From the NCBI RefSeq assembly GCF_913058315.1, contig NZ_CAJXQY010000029.1, forward strand, positions 1-42,747: a stretch of DNA of 42,747 nt. The letters run 5' to 3'. Shown here piece after piece: positions 18,340 to 28,329 of the stretch. Numbering within the stretch: the stretch's first letter is position 1; each line of letters starts with the position of its first letter. The position numbers and the translations under genes are program-made. The notes beneath the pieces are model-generated. The model did no database searches. It saw only the letters and a program-made list of their open reading frames with translations, and had not been told where the DNA came from. This DNA comes from an uncultured Alteromonas sp. (GTDB lineage Bacteria > Pseudomonadota > Gammaproteobacteria > Enterobacterales > Alteromonadaceae).

Positions 18340-19119
18340 TTAAAACGCGCTGGGGTTTAAGCCGCCATCAAGCAAGATGTTTTGCCCGGTGATATACCCT
18401 CCGTACTGACTGGCCAGAAAAGCACAGGTGTTGCCAAATTCGCTGGGATCGCCAAAGCGATTGGCCGGTACTTTCGCCGCCAGCTCCTTAGCCACGGTGT
18501 CTTTATCATTACCGGTACGGGCCATTCCTGCATTTAATACGCCGTCGAGTCGGTCGGTGGCAAAATAACCCGGTAAGATATTATTAATGGTTACATTTTT
18601 GTGGGCCACTGTGCGGGCGATGCCAGCCAGAAACGCGGTTAATCCGGCGCGGGCACCGCTGGAGAGATCCAGTCCGGCTACCGGCATTTTGACCGTCATC
18701 GACGTAATGTTAATAATACGGCCGAAACCACGCTCCACCATGCCGTCCAGTACCTGTTGAACCAGGTTAATAGGAGTGAGCATATTCATGTTAATGCCAT
18801 CTACCATGGCATCGTTGTCCAGTTGGCGAAAATCTTTCAGTGGTGGTCCGCCATTATTATTGACCAGAATATCTGGTGCCGGGCAGGCCGCCAGCAGTTT
18901 GGCCTGTCCTTCCGGTGTACTGACGTCACAGGCAACCGGCGTGACTGTGACGCCGGTTGCGTCACTGATTTCAGCCGCTACAGTAGCCAGTCGCTCTGCA
19001 TTTAAACCATTGATTACCAGATTAACGCCGGCTTCTGCCAGTGCCTGAGCGCAGGCCCGGCCCAAACCGCGGCTTGAAGCGCACACAATCGCATGCTTAC
19101 CTTTTAGTCCTAAATCCAT
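18340..19119 (-). CDS. SDR-family oxidoreductase with atypical active site
   Basis: A 259-residue Rossmann protein of the 3-oxoacyl-reductase-like classical SDR group. The dinucleotide loop is ASSRGLGRA (14-22) in place of TGxxxGIG. NNNGGPP (87-93) replaces NNAG, and Ser140 (ITSMT) is at the position of the catalytic serine. The usual YxxxK is absent: Ser153-x3-Arg157 stands in its place (SSGARAGL). This matches a known divergent SDR subgroup whose activity is unclear. The C terminus (GYITGQNILLDGG) is canonical. ATG 19119 is chosen over a longer frame to 19188 because AAGGATAGG precedes it and the domain starts there. Confidence 0.87.
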   Translation of the reverse strand: MDLGLKGKHAIVCASSRGLGRACAQALAEAGVNLVINGLNAERLATVAAEISDATGVTVTPVACDVSTPEGQAKLLAACPAPDILVNNNGGPPLKDFRQLDNDAMVDGINMNMLTPINLVQQVLDGMVERGFGRIINITSMTVKMPVAGLDLSSGARAGLTAFLAGIARTVAHKNVTINNILPGYFATDRLDGVLNAGMARTGNDKDTVAKELAAKVPANRFGDPSEFGNTCAFLASQYGGYITGQNILLDGGLNPSAF

Positions 19120-19267
19120 ACAACCTATCCTTACCTGTTGTTGCCTGTCAGCCTGACGCTGGCAGGCCGAAAAAACCAGTCTTCTCATCTTACCGGCTTA
19201 CTTCGGTTTTTAAAGGAGGCCTGTCGTTAATTTAAGCGTATACAGCGAGAGGGAGCGGGCGCGTATT

Positions 19268-20521
19268 TTAACATGATACCGGCGCATGAGGGGCGGGAAG
19301 GGGCAGAGTAATGCCTACGGTAAAGTACTTATTGTTGTGCTCAACCAACGTTTGCGCGGTAAGGGTTCCGTGATGAAAATCCACAATGCGACGGGCCAGA
19401 AACAGGCCCTGGCCAATCCCTAACGGGCTAACACTGGTTTCCTGTTGGCCCCCGGTTGACGGGTTATTCTGATTACTAAACTGCAGAGACTGCTTCCGGA
19501 TTGCGATCCGCAGAGTATTCTCACTGCCATGGTAATGAGCATTTTCAATAAGGTTGCGAAACAGCAGATACAGCAGGGTTTCATTGGCTACCACCTGATA
19601 ATCTTCAGGCACATTAACAACTAGCTCGAAGTCCGGGCGTAAGCCGCTCAGCGACAGGGTCATGGTAACGTTTTCTAACAGGCTCAGAACGTTTAGCGGG
19701 CGCCTGAGCTGACTTTCGTCGCGGGCCAGGGCGGTCAGTACATCGAGTGTTTTGGTGAGTTTATCTAACTGGTTGCGAGCCTGCTTTTGGTCACTCGGCG
19801 ACATGGGGCCGGCTTGATTGAGCGTATTTTGCAATATACTCACCGGTGTTCTTAACTCGTGGCTGATATCCCGCGTGAACTGGCTTTCCCGTTCAAGGAG
19901 GCTGGTGAGTTTGTGCCATTGTTTTTCTATGGCCCGGGCTAAAAAGCCCACCTCGTTATCGGGCAGACTGGCGGTAAAGCCGCTGGGAAATAGCAATTGT
20001 GGCGAATCGCTCTCTACCCGATGCCGCAAACGGTTCAGGGGCGCAATAATTTTGCCAATGCTGCGCATCAGAACCACTGAGCACAGGGCGAAAATCGCGG
20101 TGCCAAGCAAAGCCACGCCTGCCACATTTAATGGCCATACTTTATTGGTCGCGGTAAAGGCGTCTACCTCTGCGTAAAGCAGTGCCTGTTGTGGGGCAAC
20201 GCTTAGCCCGACGATATGAATGTTGCCAGCCTCAGTGTTAAATTCGATTCGTTCAGGCTCCTGACGATGTTGCTCCTGCACCGTTTGCGGCAGTTGTTGC
20301 CAGCGATGAATAATTTTCATCCACGGATAGCGCGGGGAAAGAAGAGTACCTGTCTGGTGATAATGGTCCTGGAGGTATCTGGCCTCGTTTCTTATCTGTT
20401 GATTGATGACGTTATCTTCTATCAGATAGCCATACAGCTGCGTGAATCCGGCAAAAAAACTCAACAGAATAAGGGTATAGAGCAAAAACAGCCGTTTTAT
20501 TTGCTGGCCAATCTGTTTCAT
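19268..20521 (-). CDS. Sensor histidine kinase (two-component)
   Basis: A 417-residue membrane kinase. TM1 is about 11-33, a periplasmic sensor loop about 34-130, TM2 about 132-153, a HAMP-like linker follows, then HisKA with phosphoacceptor His221 in DISHELRTP. The ATPase domain has the N-box NLIENAHYHG (the usual Asn-rich helix) and G2 GIGQGLFLARRIVDFH. The usual G1 DxGxG is replaced by FSNQNN, so the nucleotide pocket is unusual. It is cotranscribed with the preceding response regulator through a 4-nt overlap. The signal is unknown. The divergent S41 lipoprotein gene is a plausible regulon member. Confidence 0.88.
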   Translation of the reverse strand: MKQIGQQIKRLFLLYTLILLSFFAGFTQLYGYLIEDNVINQQIRNEARYLQDHYHQTGTLLSPRYPWMKIIHRWQQLPQTVQEQHRQEPERIEFNTEAGNIHIVGLSVAPQQALLYAEVDAFTATNKVWPLNVAGVALLGTAIFALCSVVLMRSIGKIIAPLNRLRHRVESDSPQLLFPSGFTASLPDNEVGFLARAIEKQWHKLTSLLERESQFTRDISHELRTPVSILQNTLNQAGPMSPSDQKQARNQLDKLTKTLDVLTALARDESQLRRPLNVLSLLENVTMTLSLSGLRPDFELVVNVPEDYQVVANETLLYLLFRNLIENAHYHGSENTLRIAIRKQSLQFSNQNNPSTGGQQETSVSPLGIGQGLFLARRIVDFHHGTLTAQTLVEHNNKYFTVGITLPLPAPHAPVSC

Positions 20522-21204
20522 GCTGACTCCTGCAGGCCAAATCCTACTCCGTGAATGGTTTTCAACATGGGAAATTCAAAGGGCTTGTCGAGTTGCTGGC
20601 GGATTGTATAGATGTGTGATTTCAACACATCGCTGTTGTGAATATCGTTGCCCCACACCCGTTCGATAAGTGCCAGTCGACCAAGGGGCATAGGATGGGC
20701 TTTGGCCAGTGCAATCAGGATAGCTTTATCGGTCGCCGACAGGTGTAATACCTGTTGCTGGCGACTGACGGTATTGGTGACTAAATCAATCGCCATTTCG
20801 CCAATCACCAGCGCTTTGGCCTGATGCAGATCGCGGCGTCTGGCCAGTGATAAGCACCTTACCAGTACCTCATCAGGCTGATAAGGTTTAGTCACATAAT
20901 CATCGGTACCGGCGGCAAACCCGGCGAGTTTGTCGCTCAGGGCAGTGCGGGCGGTGAGCATCAGTACCGGTAGGATGGACTCGCCGTTCTGCTTGATATG
21001 CTGACATAGCTCCATGCCGTCTGTGTCAGGCAGGGATAAATCCAGTATCACCACATCATAGCAATGGTTGGCGACCAGCCGGAGGCCGTCCTTACCGGTG
21101 GGGGCCAAATCAACAATGTGTCCGGCGTCGCTCAGGAACCCTTCAAGTTGGGTGGCCAGTACCGGGTCGTCTTCTATTAGCAATATGTGCAAAAACTGTT
21201 TCAT
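20518..21204 (-). CDS. OmpR/PhoB-type response regulator
   Basis: A 228-residue response regulator. The receiver domain (1 to about 118) has the acidic pair E11/D12, the phosphoacceptor Asp55 (VILDLSLPD) and a conserved Lys in YVTKPY. The C-terminal winged helix (about 130-225) includes RLALIERVWGNDIHNSDVLKSHIYTIRQQLDKP and the wing TIHGVGFGL. Relatives include QseB/PmrA/TctD-like regulators. ATG 21204 is preferred; the 14 extra residues possible upstream precede the first beta strand and are unlikely. It is the first gene of the regulator-kinase operon and lies 155 bp from the divergent peptidase gene. Confidence 0.9.
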   Translation of the reverse strand: MKQFLHILLIEDDPVLATQLEGFLSDAGHIVDLAPTGKDGLRLVANHCYDVVILDLSLPDTDGMELCQHIKQNGESILPVLMLTARTALSDKLAGFAAGTDDYVTKPYQPDEVLVRCLSLARRRDLHQAKALVIGEMAIDLVTNTVSRQQQVLHLSATDKAILIALAKAHPMPLGRLALIERVWGNDIHNSDVLKSHIYTIRQQLDKPFEFPMLKTIHGVGFGLQESA

Positions 21205-21358
21205 GCCCACACCAGTAGCAATTACGAATAACCTGAAAAATCGCACAGAGACCAGGGTAAAACAAGAGATTACCCAAGTGTTTTTGCAATCTTGACCTTT
21301 TCTTGAAGTTTGCTTTGTTACGGTTTATCGCATTACTCAATAATGGGACATTTTAGCA

Positions 21359-22735
21359 ATGAGAACAGGTATTTTACTGGTAGCCCTTTGCAGTTTGGTG
21401 GGGTGTGGCGGCATGAAAGACTGGATCCACCCGGATGTGGATAAACGCTTTGTTGAGCAAACTTTCACTGAACAACAGTTACAGGCAGATCTGGATTATC
21501 TGGTAGCCACAATGACCGACCGTCACCCGGCATTTGAACAGTACGTGGACGAGGATAAGTTCACCGGTCAGGTGGAGCGTATCAGAGCAGTGCTGAAAAA
21601 TGGCATGAACCGCCAACAGGCCTTTTATGAGCTTGCTCAGCTGACCCCGTTTTTTAACGATGGTCATTCCATATTGTTTCCACTGCTGGCTGAATTCAGC
21701 TTTGCTGAGGAGGCCGGCATCCAGACTTTTCCGTTTGGGGTTACCGTGCGGGAAGGTAAAATCCGCCTGGCCCGTTCCTACCAGCGTCAGAGCGATGACA
21801 CATTACTGGCTGCAGGCAGCGACATCCTGGCTATAAACGGACATTCCGCAACTGACATCATTGCTCGCTTAACGCCGCTCAGTCACGGAGAGTCGCCGGC
21901 TTTACGCGAAAGTATGCTGTCACTGCTTTTTCATTACTGGTTATTTGCCGTTTTTGATGTGCAAGGCGATATGCAACTGACGTTGGCGCATAACGGTGTG
22001 GTCACAGACCTGTCGATAGTGAACGGCGATGAGTGGCAACGGGCCGGTAAAGGGCAGGGCGATAACGCGCTCGAATTTATCGCGCCGCAGGTGGCTTATC
22101 TGAGGGTTGACTCATTTGATGTTGATACTGAACAAGACGCCTACGATAGCTTTATTGAAAAGGCGTTTGCACAGATACACCAACAGCAGGCTCAAACGCT
22201 GATCATCGATATTCGTGGCAATACCGGGGGGCAGTCAGATGCCGGTGCTCAGATTATTCAGTACCTCACCGACAAACCGGTACCACAGGCTTCGGTTGCT
22301 ATAGAAAAACTCAATCGCGACACAAACGGCTGGTTTGGTTGCCGGGGGGAGCCAGGTGAGGTTATTGAACTCAGTGTTGAGGCCGATGGCATGATTGAAC
22401 CGGTTGAGCCCACAAGGCAATTCAAAGGTGACGTGTGGGTGTTAATCGATCGCATGAGTTATTCGGCGTCTATTTTATTTGCCACCACCATTCAGGATAA
22501 TCAACTGGGCAAACTTATTGGTGAGCCTACTGGCGGCTTTGCGAATCAAACCGGCAACCTGACGCCCTTTTATTTACCCCATACCCGGTTACTGATGCTG
22601 GCGCCTGGCCGCTATATTGTCAGGCCATCGGGGAACAGATTAAAGCAACCGGTGATGCCTGATAGTCAATTGAGCGATGAAGCGCTGCTTGATCCTGTCG
22701 CCTGGTTTAAAGCTAATCCCTTGCCGGGTGACTAA
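21359..22735 (+). CDS. S41-family peptidase lipoprotein (second copy type)
   Basis: A 458-residue protein with a lipobox (LVGC) after a short signal peptide. The core has LIIDIRGNTGGQSDAG near 280 and the nucleophile region DRMSYSASILFA near 365, the S41 layout of a GxxN-GG strand followed by a Ser-containing helix start. It shares family but not close sequence with the lipoprotein at 66-1568. FNDGHS near 100 corresponds to the conserved D-x-H of the N-terminal helical part of this subgroup. Substrates are unknown; related proteins have been annotated as peptidases or retinol-binding-like. It is divergent from the two-component operon and may be under its control. Confidence 0.84.
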   Translation: MRTGILLVALCSLVGCGGMKDWIHPDVDKRFVEQTFTEQQLQADLDYLVATMTDRHPAFEQYVDEDKFTGQVERIRAVLKNGMNRQQAFYELAQLTPFFNDGHSILFPLLAEFSFAEEAGIQTFPFGVTVREGKIRLARSYQRQSDDTLLAAGSDILAINGHSATDIIARLTPLSHGESPALRESMLSLLFHYWLFAVFDVQGDMQLTLAHNGVVTDLSIVNGDEWQRAGKGQGDNALEFIAPQVAYLRVDSFDVDTEQDAYDSFIEKAFAQIHQQQAQTLIIDIRGNTGGQSDAGAQIIQYLTDKPVPQASVAIEKLNRDTNGWFGCRGEPGEVIELSVEADGMIEPVEPTRQFKGDVWVLIDRMSYSASILFATTIQDNQLGKLIGEPTGGFANQTGNLTPFYLPHTRLLMLAPGRYIVRPSGNRLKQPVMPDSQLSDEALLDPVAWFKANPLPGD

Positions 22736-22762
22736 ATCCCCACGGCGGTTGCGATAAATCAC

Positions 22763-22791
22763 AAAGTTTGCCTGTTAACAGGCTCAACTTT
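22763..22791. promoter_or_regulatory. Palindromic element upstream of the aldolase gene
   Basis: GCCTGTTAACAGGC (22770-22783) is a perfect 14-bp palindrome flanked by AAAGTT (22763-22768) and AACTTT (22786-22791), which also pair. It could be the terminator stem of the S41 gene, though no T-run follows, or an operator. A candidate -10 hexamer TATACT lies downstream at 22806-22811. Confidence 0.45.
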
Positions 22792-22903
22792 ATGCTGAAA
22801 TTCCGTATACTGTCACAACAGATAAAGTCCTGAACCTCGTGCAAATCATCTTTATTTGTAATTGAACCAGCGTAAGACTGGATCTGACAATCAGGAGTAC
22901 CCT

Positions 22904-23716
22904 ATGCCTGCCCCGAAAAATACATTCAAACAGGCAATCGCCGGAGACACAGCACAAATAGGTTTGTGGCTGGGACTGGCCAATAGTTACACTGCAGAAC
23001 TGCTTGCTGGTGCAGGCTTTGACTGGCTGCTAATTGATGCGGAGCATTCGCCCAATGATCTGCGTACCATCCTTGAGCAATTGCAAGCCATTGCGCCTTA
23101 TCCGGCGGTACCTATAGTGCGTCCGCCCTGGCCCGATGCAGTGCGCATAAAACAAATTCTCGATTTGGGGGTGCAAACCATTCTGGCACCCATGGTCGAT
23201 ACCGCTGAACAGGCGGCAGAGGTGGTTGCTGCCACCCGGTATCCGCCGGAAGGGATCAGAGGCGTTGGCAGCCCGTTGGCACGCGCCTCGCAGTTTAACC
23301 GCACTAAAGATTACCTGGAGACAGCCAACGACCAGGTCTGTGTACTGATTCAGATTGAAACCGTAACCGGGGTCGATAATCTTGATGCCATTCTGAAAGT
23401 CGATGGCGTAGACGGTATTTTTATCGGCCCGGCGGATTTAAGTGCTTCCATGGGGCACCTCGGCGATCCGGGGCATGATGAGGTACAGGAAGTGATTGAG
23501 GCCTGTATTGCGAAGATTGTCCGGGCCGGCAAAGCACCGGGCATACTGATTGGCGATAAACAACTGGCATCGCGCTATATCGAGCTTGGTGCCATGTTTG
23601 TTGGGGTGGGTACCGACACCGGTTTATTACTGAATGCCTCGGCCGCACTGGCCGAGTCGTTTAAACCGGATTTGGTAACGCCCGTGCCACAAACCGGTAA
23701 ACGTTCGGTCTATTAA
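22904..23716 (+). CDS. HpcH/HpaI-family aldolase (4-hydroxy-2-oxoheptanedioate aldolase-like)
   Basis: A 270-residue class II aldolase of the HpaI/GarL (RhmA) group, which cleaves 4-hydroxy-2-oxo acids to pyruvate (or an analogue) and an aldehyde. Active-site landmarks are present: D45-x-E47-H48 ([10 protein letters not shown]), Arg73 (VRPP), the metal-ligand Glu in IQIETVTG and Asp in IFIGPADLS. These imply a divalent-metal-dependent enzyme. ATG 22904 follows CAGGAG by seven bases; the longer frame from 22862 is not supported. The amidase gene starts 23 bp downstream and is probably cotranscribed. Pathway specificity cannot be read because no other aromatic or sugar-acid catabolic genes are adjacent. 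Confidence 0.88.
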   Translation: MPAPKNTFKQAIAGDTAQIGLWLGLANSYTAELLAGAGFDWLLIDAEHSPNDLRTILEQLQAIAPYPAVPIVRPPWPDAVRIKQILDLGVQTILAPMVDTAEQAAEVVAATRYPPEGIRGVGSPLARASQFNRTKDYLETANDQVCVLIQIETVTGVDNLDAILKVDGVDGIFIGPADLSASMGHLGDPGHDEVQEVIEACIAKIVRAGKAPGILIGDKQLASRYIELGAMFVGVGTDTGLLLNASAALAESFKPDLVTPVPQTGKRSVY

Positions 23717-23739
23717 ACAGTAAGGGTAAAGGAGAAGTC

Positions 23740-25287
23740 ATGAAGGGTGCGTTAATCCTCATCGTTTGCTGGTGTGTTGCCGGTTGCCAGAACACAACGG
23801 TTAATCCGGCGCCAACGCCACAAAGCCGGGCTGGCGAATTTACCCTCAAGGAAGCCACCATTGCCGATATTCATGCGGCAATGACGGCCGGGGAACTGAA
23901 TGCTGAAACACTCACCAGACAGTACCTTGAGCGCATAGCCAGACTGGATCAAAGCGCCTTTTTAAATGCCATTATCACGGTTAACCCAGAGGCGCTGACA
24001 CAGGCCAGAGCACTGGATGCGGAGTTTGCCCGTACCGGCAGACTGCGTGCACTCCACGGCATACCTATTATCGTTAAAGATAATTACGATACCGAGGGGC
24101 TGCAAACCAGTGGCGGCTCAGTGGCACTGAAAGGCGTTACCCCACCGGATGATGCCTATCAGGTGGCGCGCTTAAAAGAAGCCGGCGCAATTGTGCTGGC
24201 AAAATCGAATATGGCTGAATGGGCTTTCAGCCCGAGTTGGACCATGAGCTCCGTTGGTGGCCTGACCCGAAACCCATATGATTTACAACGCACGCCAGCC
24301 GGCTCCAGCGGTGGCACAGGCGCTGCCGTGGCGGCAAATTTTGGTATGGTCGGTTTGGGCACCGACACGGGTAACTCGATTCGCGGGCCGTCTTCACATA
24401 ATGGGTTAGTGGGGATCCGCAGTACCATGGGCTTAACCAGTCGTGACGGGATTATTCCTCTCTATTTACGCAATGACATTGGCGGCCCGATGGCGCGCAC
24501 AGTGGAAGATGCCGTACGAGTACTGGATGTGATTGCCGGCTACGATGAAGCCGATCCGATTACCGCCAGAAGCCAGGGGCAACGCCCTGAATCCTACCGG
24601 ACTTCACTGCAGCCAGATGGCTTGCAAGGGGCGACCATCGGCGTATTGCGTTATTACACCGAGACGGCGCCCATTGATGACGAAGTTAATGCCCTGTTTA
24701 AACAGGCGCTGTCTGATTTAGTTGCTCAGGGCGCGCAGGTGATCACGGTGACTATTGACGATTACGCCAGCCTGATTAAAGACAACTGGTGTAACACGTT
24801 TGTCAGTGACGTTAACAACTACCTGACTTCGGTTGCCGGGCGCTCACCTTATGATTCGCTTGAGGCTATCTATGCCGCGCAGTTGTATTCGGTGCCTATA
24901 CAGGAGTCGCTGGAATATATGCTAACGCCTGAGAATCAGGACCAGGATTGCGGCGATTTGTATACCAACCCCCGCAATATTCATTTTCGTGAGCAAGTAG
25001 TAAAAGCCATGGATGAAGCAGGTGTGGACGCCCTTATTTACCCCACCTGGAGTTTTCCGCCCCGTGAAATTGCCGATCCCGATGGGCATAAAGGGGATAA
25101 TAGTCAGCATATAGCACCGCATACCGGCTTGCCAACAATCACAGTGCCCATGGGGTTCACCCGGAACCAGCGCTTACCTGCGGGGCTCAGCTTCGTGGGA
25201 CGGCTATTTGCCGAACCTACCCTCATAAGGATGTCGTACGGTTACGAACAGGCAACCGGTCATCGTAAGCCGCCGCCCGGCTTTTAG
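23740..25287 (+). CDS. Amidase-signature family hydrolase, lipoprotein
   Basis: A 515-residue enzyme with a lipobox (VAGC16), so it probably acts in the envelope rather than as cytosolic GatA. The Ser-cisSer-Lys triad of the amidase signature family is intact: Lys113 ([11 protein letters not shown]), Ser189 in AGSSGGTG and nucleophile Ser213 in DTGNSIRGP. It hydrolyses carboxamides; the substrate is not readable. ATG follows AAGGAG. It probably forms an operon with the aldolase gene 23 bp upstream. Its stop codon overlaps the stop of the convergent regulator gene by 4 bp, and no terminator separates them. Confidence 0.9.
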   Translation: MKGALILIVCWCVAGCQNTTVNPAPTPQSRAGEFTLKEATIADIHAAMTAGELNAETLTRQYLERIARLDQSAFLNAIITVNPEALTQARALDAEFARTGRLRALHGIPIIVKDNYDTEGLQTSGGSVALKGVTPPDDAYQVARLKEAGAIVLAKSNMAEWAFSPSWTMSSVGGLTRNPYDLQRTPAGSSGGTGAAVAANFGMVGLGTDTGNSIRGPSSHNGLVGIRSTMGLTSRDGIIPLYLRNDIGGPMARTVEDAVRVLDVIAGYDEADPITARSQGQRPESYRTSLQPDGLQGATIGVLRYYTETAPIDDEVNALFKQALSDLVAQGAQVITVTIDDYASLIKDNWCNTFVSDVNNYLTSVAGRSPYDSLEAIYAAQLYSVPIQESLEYMLTPENQDQDCGDLYTNPRNIHFREQVVKAMDEAGVDALIYPTWSFPPREIADPDGHKGDNSQHIAPHTGLPTITVPMGFTRNQRLPAGLSFVGRLFAEPTLIRMSYGYEQATGHRKPPPGF

Positions 25288-27578
25288 GGCGTTAGCCCGG
25301 CACGCTGTAAGGCGGCTTCCTCGCGCTGTTGCTCTAGTTTGTGGCGCATTTCGCTATCGGTTTGGCCTGCGGGGAGCAGCCAGTAGTAGTCGAGCCAGCC
25401 CCCTTGTTTATCGGTCAGGTAGGGCGCCACAGACTGTTTATTCATTAACGGGTAAATCTGCAAGGGCGTGGCATTATCGCCAATCATGGCGGCCAGTTTG
25501 TGTAACCCTTGCTGGGTGTCGCCGGGCAATACAGTTAATGCCTGCAATGCAGCAAAGTACCGATAATTATACACATTCACTTCAGGCGCCGTGTTGGCAA
25601 GCTGGCTTTGCAGAAAACGGATTGCGGCGTCGTTATCGCCCGCCTGGATATAGTTTTGATAAAGCAGCGGCAACAGGCTGAATATGCGATTGTCGAGTAA
25701 AGGCTGCTCCAGCATAAGCTGCCGGGCAACATCTGATCCCTGGCCGGGCTCTGTAAATCGAATGAAGTCCTGCCAGAATCTTGCCTGTGGGGTGTCACCC
25801 AATAAGCTTGCGGTGTGCCTAAACCACTGTTCAGCCTGCGGTTCATCTCCCAGTTCGAGATATAACAGGCCGGTATAAGCAGAATTCACTGCCGAGGCTG
25901 CATCGATTTCAGCTGATTGCAGCATGCTGCCTATCGCCGCGCCTAATTGCCCCTGACGGTGTAAAATTTTTGCCTGCCACACATACGCCCAGGTGTAATT
26001 GCTGTCGATGCTGATGGCGTTTTGCGCTGCTTCCAGTGCGGCCTGGTAGTTGCTGCGCCAGAAATGAACAATCGCCAGGTTCACGTTAATCCACGGTGAC
26101 AGCGGGTCGAGGTCATAGGCCTGTTGAGCCCGTGACAGGGCTTTATCAAAGCGATTGCGAGCCAGTTCCAGCTCCGAATAAATATACAGCGCAGTAGCGT
26201 GTTGTGGCTGGCGACTGAGGATCCCCTCCAGAATTGCTTCTGCCTCACTGAAATGACCGGCAGAGGTTGCTCTGATCACGCTTGCCAGCAATGCGTTAGT
26301 TTCGTTGGGGTTATTACGTAATGCCGTTGTAATTGCCGCTTCGGCCTTTTGTAAGGCTTCTTCACGGGGCATAAACGCATCATGGAAATCATGCCGGGCA
26401 TACAGATAAGCCAGTTTGCCATGAGCGGCGGCAAAATCGGGCGCCAGTTCCACAGCCTGTTGCAAGGCGGCTTCCGACTTGTAAATCCACTCGCTGGTTT
26501 TGCCATTCATAAGCCAGTAATTACCGCGCAGGTAATATTGGTATGCTTCGATGTTATCTGGCGATGAGGTCTGGGCAACCACAGATTCATTGGCCTGAGG
26601 GAGCAGAGCTTCGTTCAGGCGACGGGCAATATTCTGTTGAATGGCAAATAAACTGGAAGCAGTATTGGTATAGCTTTCAGACCAGACTACCCGATCGGTC
26701 CCGGCATCTATCAGACGCACGGCAATTTTAAACTCATCGTCAATGCGTCTGACGCTGCCTTCTACCAGGTAGCGCACGCCCAGCGAGCCGGCCACATCTG
26801 ACAAGCTGTTGTTATCAGCGCTGGCGACAGCCAGAGTGGAGTAGCGTGACGGCACGTCAAGATTGGGATTTTGCGTGAGTGAGTCAGTGAGCTCCTCGGT
26901 AATACCGTCGGCAAAATAGAGCGTGTCATCATCATTACTGAGCTGTCTGAGTGGCAGCACCGCTACCGAGATACGCTGTTGGTCTGCCAGCGCCGCATCA
27001 TCGGTTACCGTTTTATTCAGGGTAACTACGACAACTGCGATTACCAAAAATAGTAGGGCAGCTGCCAAAAGGGCTTTCTTGCTGATTCTGGGAGCCGGGG
27101 AAAACCCCTTATCTGCTGGAGTCTGCTCTGTGGGCGCTAATGTTTGCGCGGTATCAACAGGTGCCTCAGGCAGCGGTTGTGGGGAAGTGTCGTCGGCTTG
27201 CGTTTCAGCTTCGTTCGGTGTTGGTGTAGAGGCGGCAGGACCTTCTGGCCAGTTGACTTCGCCTCGTAACCGATAGCCTTTTTTCGGCACTGTTTGTATC
27301 AGCCGCCTTTGTTTACTGTCGCCGAGTGCCTGGCGTAATTGTGAAATAATCCGGGTTAATGCTTCTTCCACCACAACCCGGCCATTCCAGACGTCGCGTA
27401 ACAGCTCACCCCGTTCTACGGTGTCGTTGGGATGACAGGCAAGAATGTAAAGCACATGCATGGCTTTCGGTTCGATTCGCCGAATTTCCTTGCCTTGTCG
27501 AATGGTATGATCGCCAATATCCACCACGATGGCGTTAATGGTAAAGCAGCCTTTGCCTGGAGGGGGATTAAATGACAA
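25284..27578 (-). CDS. CadC-like membrane transcriptional regulator with TPR sensor
   Basis: A 764-residue regulator. The OmpR/CadC-type winged helix (about 10-108) includes [20 protein letters not shown] and the wing [10 protein letters not shown] Pro/Thr-rich linker leads to one membrane helix (about 168-187). The periplasmic part begins with an FlgO-like/adenylate-cyclase-associated domain (ISVAVLPL...[11 protein letters not shown], about 200-330), followed by many TPR repeats to about 660. It binds DNA while membrane-bound, and the TPRs probably sense a protein partner. The start is TTG 27578 with GGAG eight bases upstream; the nearby ATG is out of frame. The small exported TPR-like gene is divergent and a likely target. 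Confidence 0.88.
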   Translation of the reverse strand: MSFNPPPGKGCFTINAIVVDIGDHTIRQGKEIRRIEPKAMHVLYILACHPNDTVERGELLRDVWNGRVVVEEALTRIISQLRQALGDSKQRRLIQTVPKKGYRLRGEVNWPEGPAASTPTPNEAETQADDTSPQPLPEAPVDTAQTLAPTEQTPADKGFSPAPRISKKALLAAALLFLVIAVVVVTLNKTVTDDAALADQQRISVAVLPLRQLSNDDDTLYFADGITEELTDSLTQNPNLDVPSRYSTLAVASADNNSLSDVAGSLGVRYLVEGSVRRIDDEFKIAVRLIDAGTDRVVWSESYTNTASSLFAIQQNIARRLNEALLPQANESVVAQTSSPDNIEAYQYYLRGNYWLMNGKTSEWIYKSEAALQQAVELAPDFAAAHGKLAYLYARHDFHDAFMPREEALQKAEAAITTALRNNPNETNALLASVIRATSAGHFSEAEAILEGILSRQPQHATALYIYSELELARNRFDKALSRAQQAYDLDPLSPWINVNLAIVHFWRSNYQAALEAAQNAISIDSNYTWAYVWQAKILHRQGQLGAAIGSMLQSAEIDAASAVNSAYTGLLYLELGDEPQAEQWFRHTASLLGDTPQARFWQDFIRFTEPGQGSDVARQLMLEQPLLDNRIFSLLPLLYQNYIQAGDNDAAIRFLQSQLANTAPEVNVYNYRYFAALQALTVLPGDTQQGLHKLAAMIGDNATPLQIYPLMNKQSVAPYLTDKQGGWLDYYWLLPAGQTDSEMRHKLEQQREEAALQRAGLTP

Positions 27579-27599
27579 CCTTAGGTCTCCGGAGTTTCA

Positions 27600-27666
27600 T
27601 TAGGTTTTATTGTAACTCACTATAAATAAAGAATTAAATATTCTATTAGTTATTCTTTAGGTTTTA
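27600..27666. repeat. Direct repeat TTAGGTTTTA in the divergent regulator/TPR intergenic region
   Basis: TTAGGTTTTA occurs at 27600-27609 and 27657-27666, 57 bp apart (about 5.4 helical turns), inside an AT-rich stretch unlike the surrounding coding DNA. ATTCT also repeats between the two copies. The site lies between a CadC-like regulator and a divergent gene and is therefore a candidate regulator-binding region. Confidence 0.4.
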
Positions 27667-27817
27667 ATTTGAAGTTCATCAGGCGACTTGGTGAGTCGTG
27701 TTACATACTCAACCGAAATTTAAACAAGTAGTGGCCTTTCGGTTAACAAGCAGTTTCTGCGCGTCGACAGTGGATAAGGCTAACAAATTAACTGTTCGTT
27801 GTGTTGAGGAAATAACT

Positions 27818-28303
27818 ATGTCTTTCATTAACCGTATGAAAAAGCCGTTGCTCGTTGCTTTATGCTGTACATTTGCTGGTGGTGCCATGGCAACCAGTCA
27901 GGTAACCGCTGAGTCGTTTCAATTAAAAACCAGTATGCGTGATGTTAATGGCGTGCGTGAAATTGAACAAGGTGAGTTTTCTAAAGGTATTGCGCGTACC
28001 AAAGCGACTTTAGCACGCACCAGTGTTAGCGTTAATCGTTTACCTTTGGTGAATAACCTGTGTGTGGCTTACGTTGCAGTAGGCGATTTAGACAGTGCCA
28101 AGGCACATTGCGACGAAGCGGTTGACGCCAGCAGCAATAACGTATTTGCACTGAACAACCGTGCTGTTATGCATTGTCTGGCCGACAACACGCCGGCTTG
28201 TATTGCCGACTTAACTCTGGCCAATGAAAGAAAAACCAAGCAGCGTATTGTCTCGCAAAACCTGCAACTGGCCAAACAACGTGATTTGCTGAGCAAAAAC
28301 TGA
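27818..28303 (+). CDS. Small exported TPR-like protein
   Basis: A 161-residue protein with a signal peptide (KKPLLVALCCTFAGGAMA, cleavage near ATS) and two or three degenerate tetratricopeptide-like helix pairs: LVNNLCVAYVAVGDLDSAKAHCDEAV and FALNNRAVMHCLADNTPACIADLTLA. Cysteine pairs inside the repeats could form periplasmic disulfides. ATG 27818 has GAGG ten bases upstream; the open frame reaching 27698 is not needed. The function is unknown. It is divergent from the large TPR-containing membrane regulator, so it could be regulated by it or interact with its periplasmic TPRs; that is inference. Confidence 0.75.
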   Translation: MSFINRMKKPLLVALCCTFAGGAMATSQVTAESFQLKTSMRDVNGVREIEQGEFSKGIARTKATLARTSVSVNRLPLVNNLCVAYVAVGDLDSAKAHCDEAVDASSNNVFALNNRAVMHCLADNTPACIADLTLANERKTKQRIVSQNLQLAKQRDLLSKN

Positions 28304-28329
28304 TTGCAGATGTTCCCTCTGTGAGCTGT

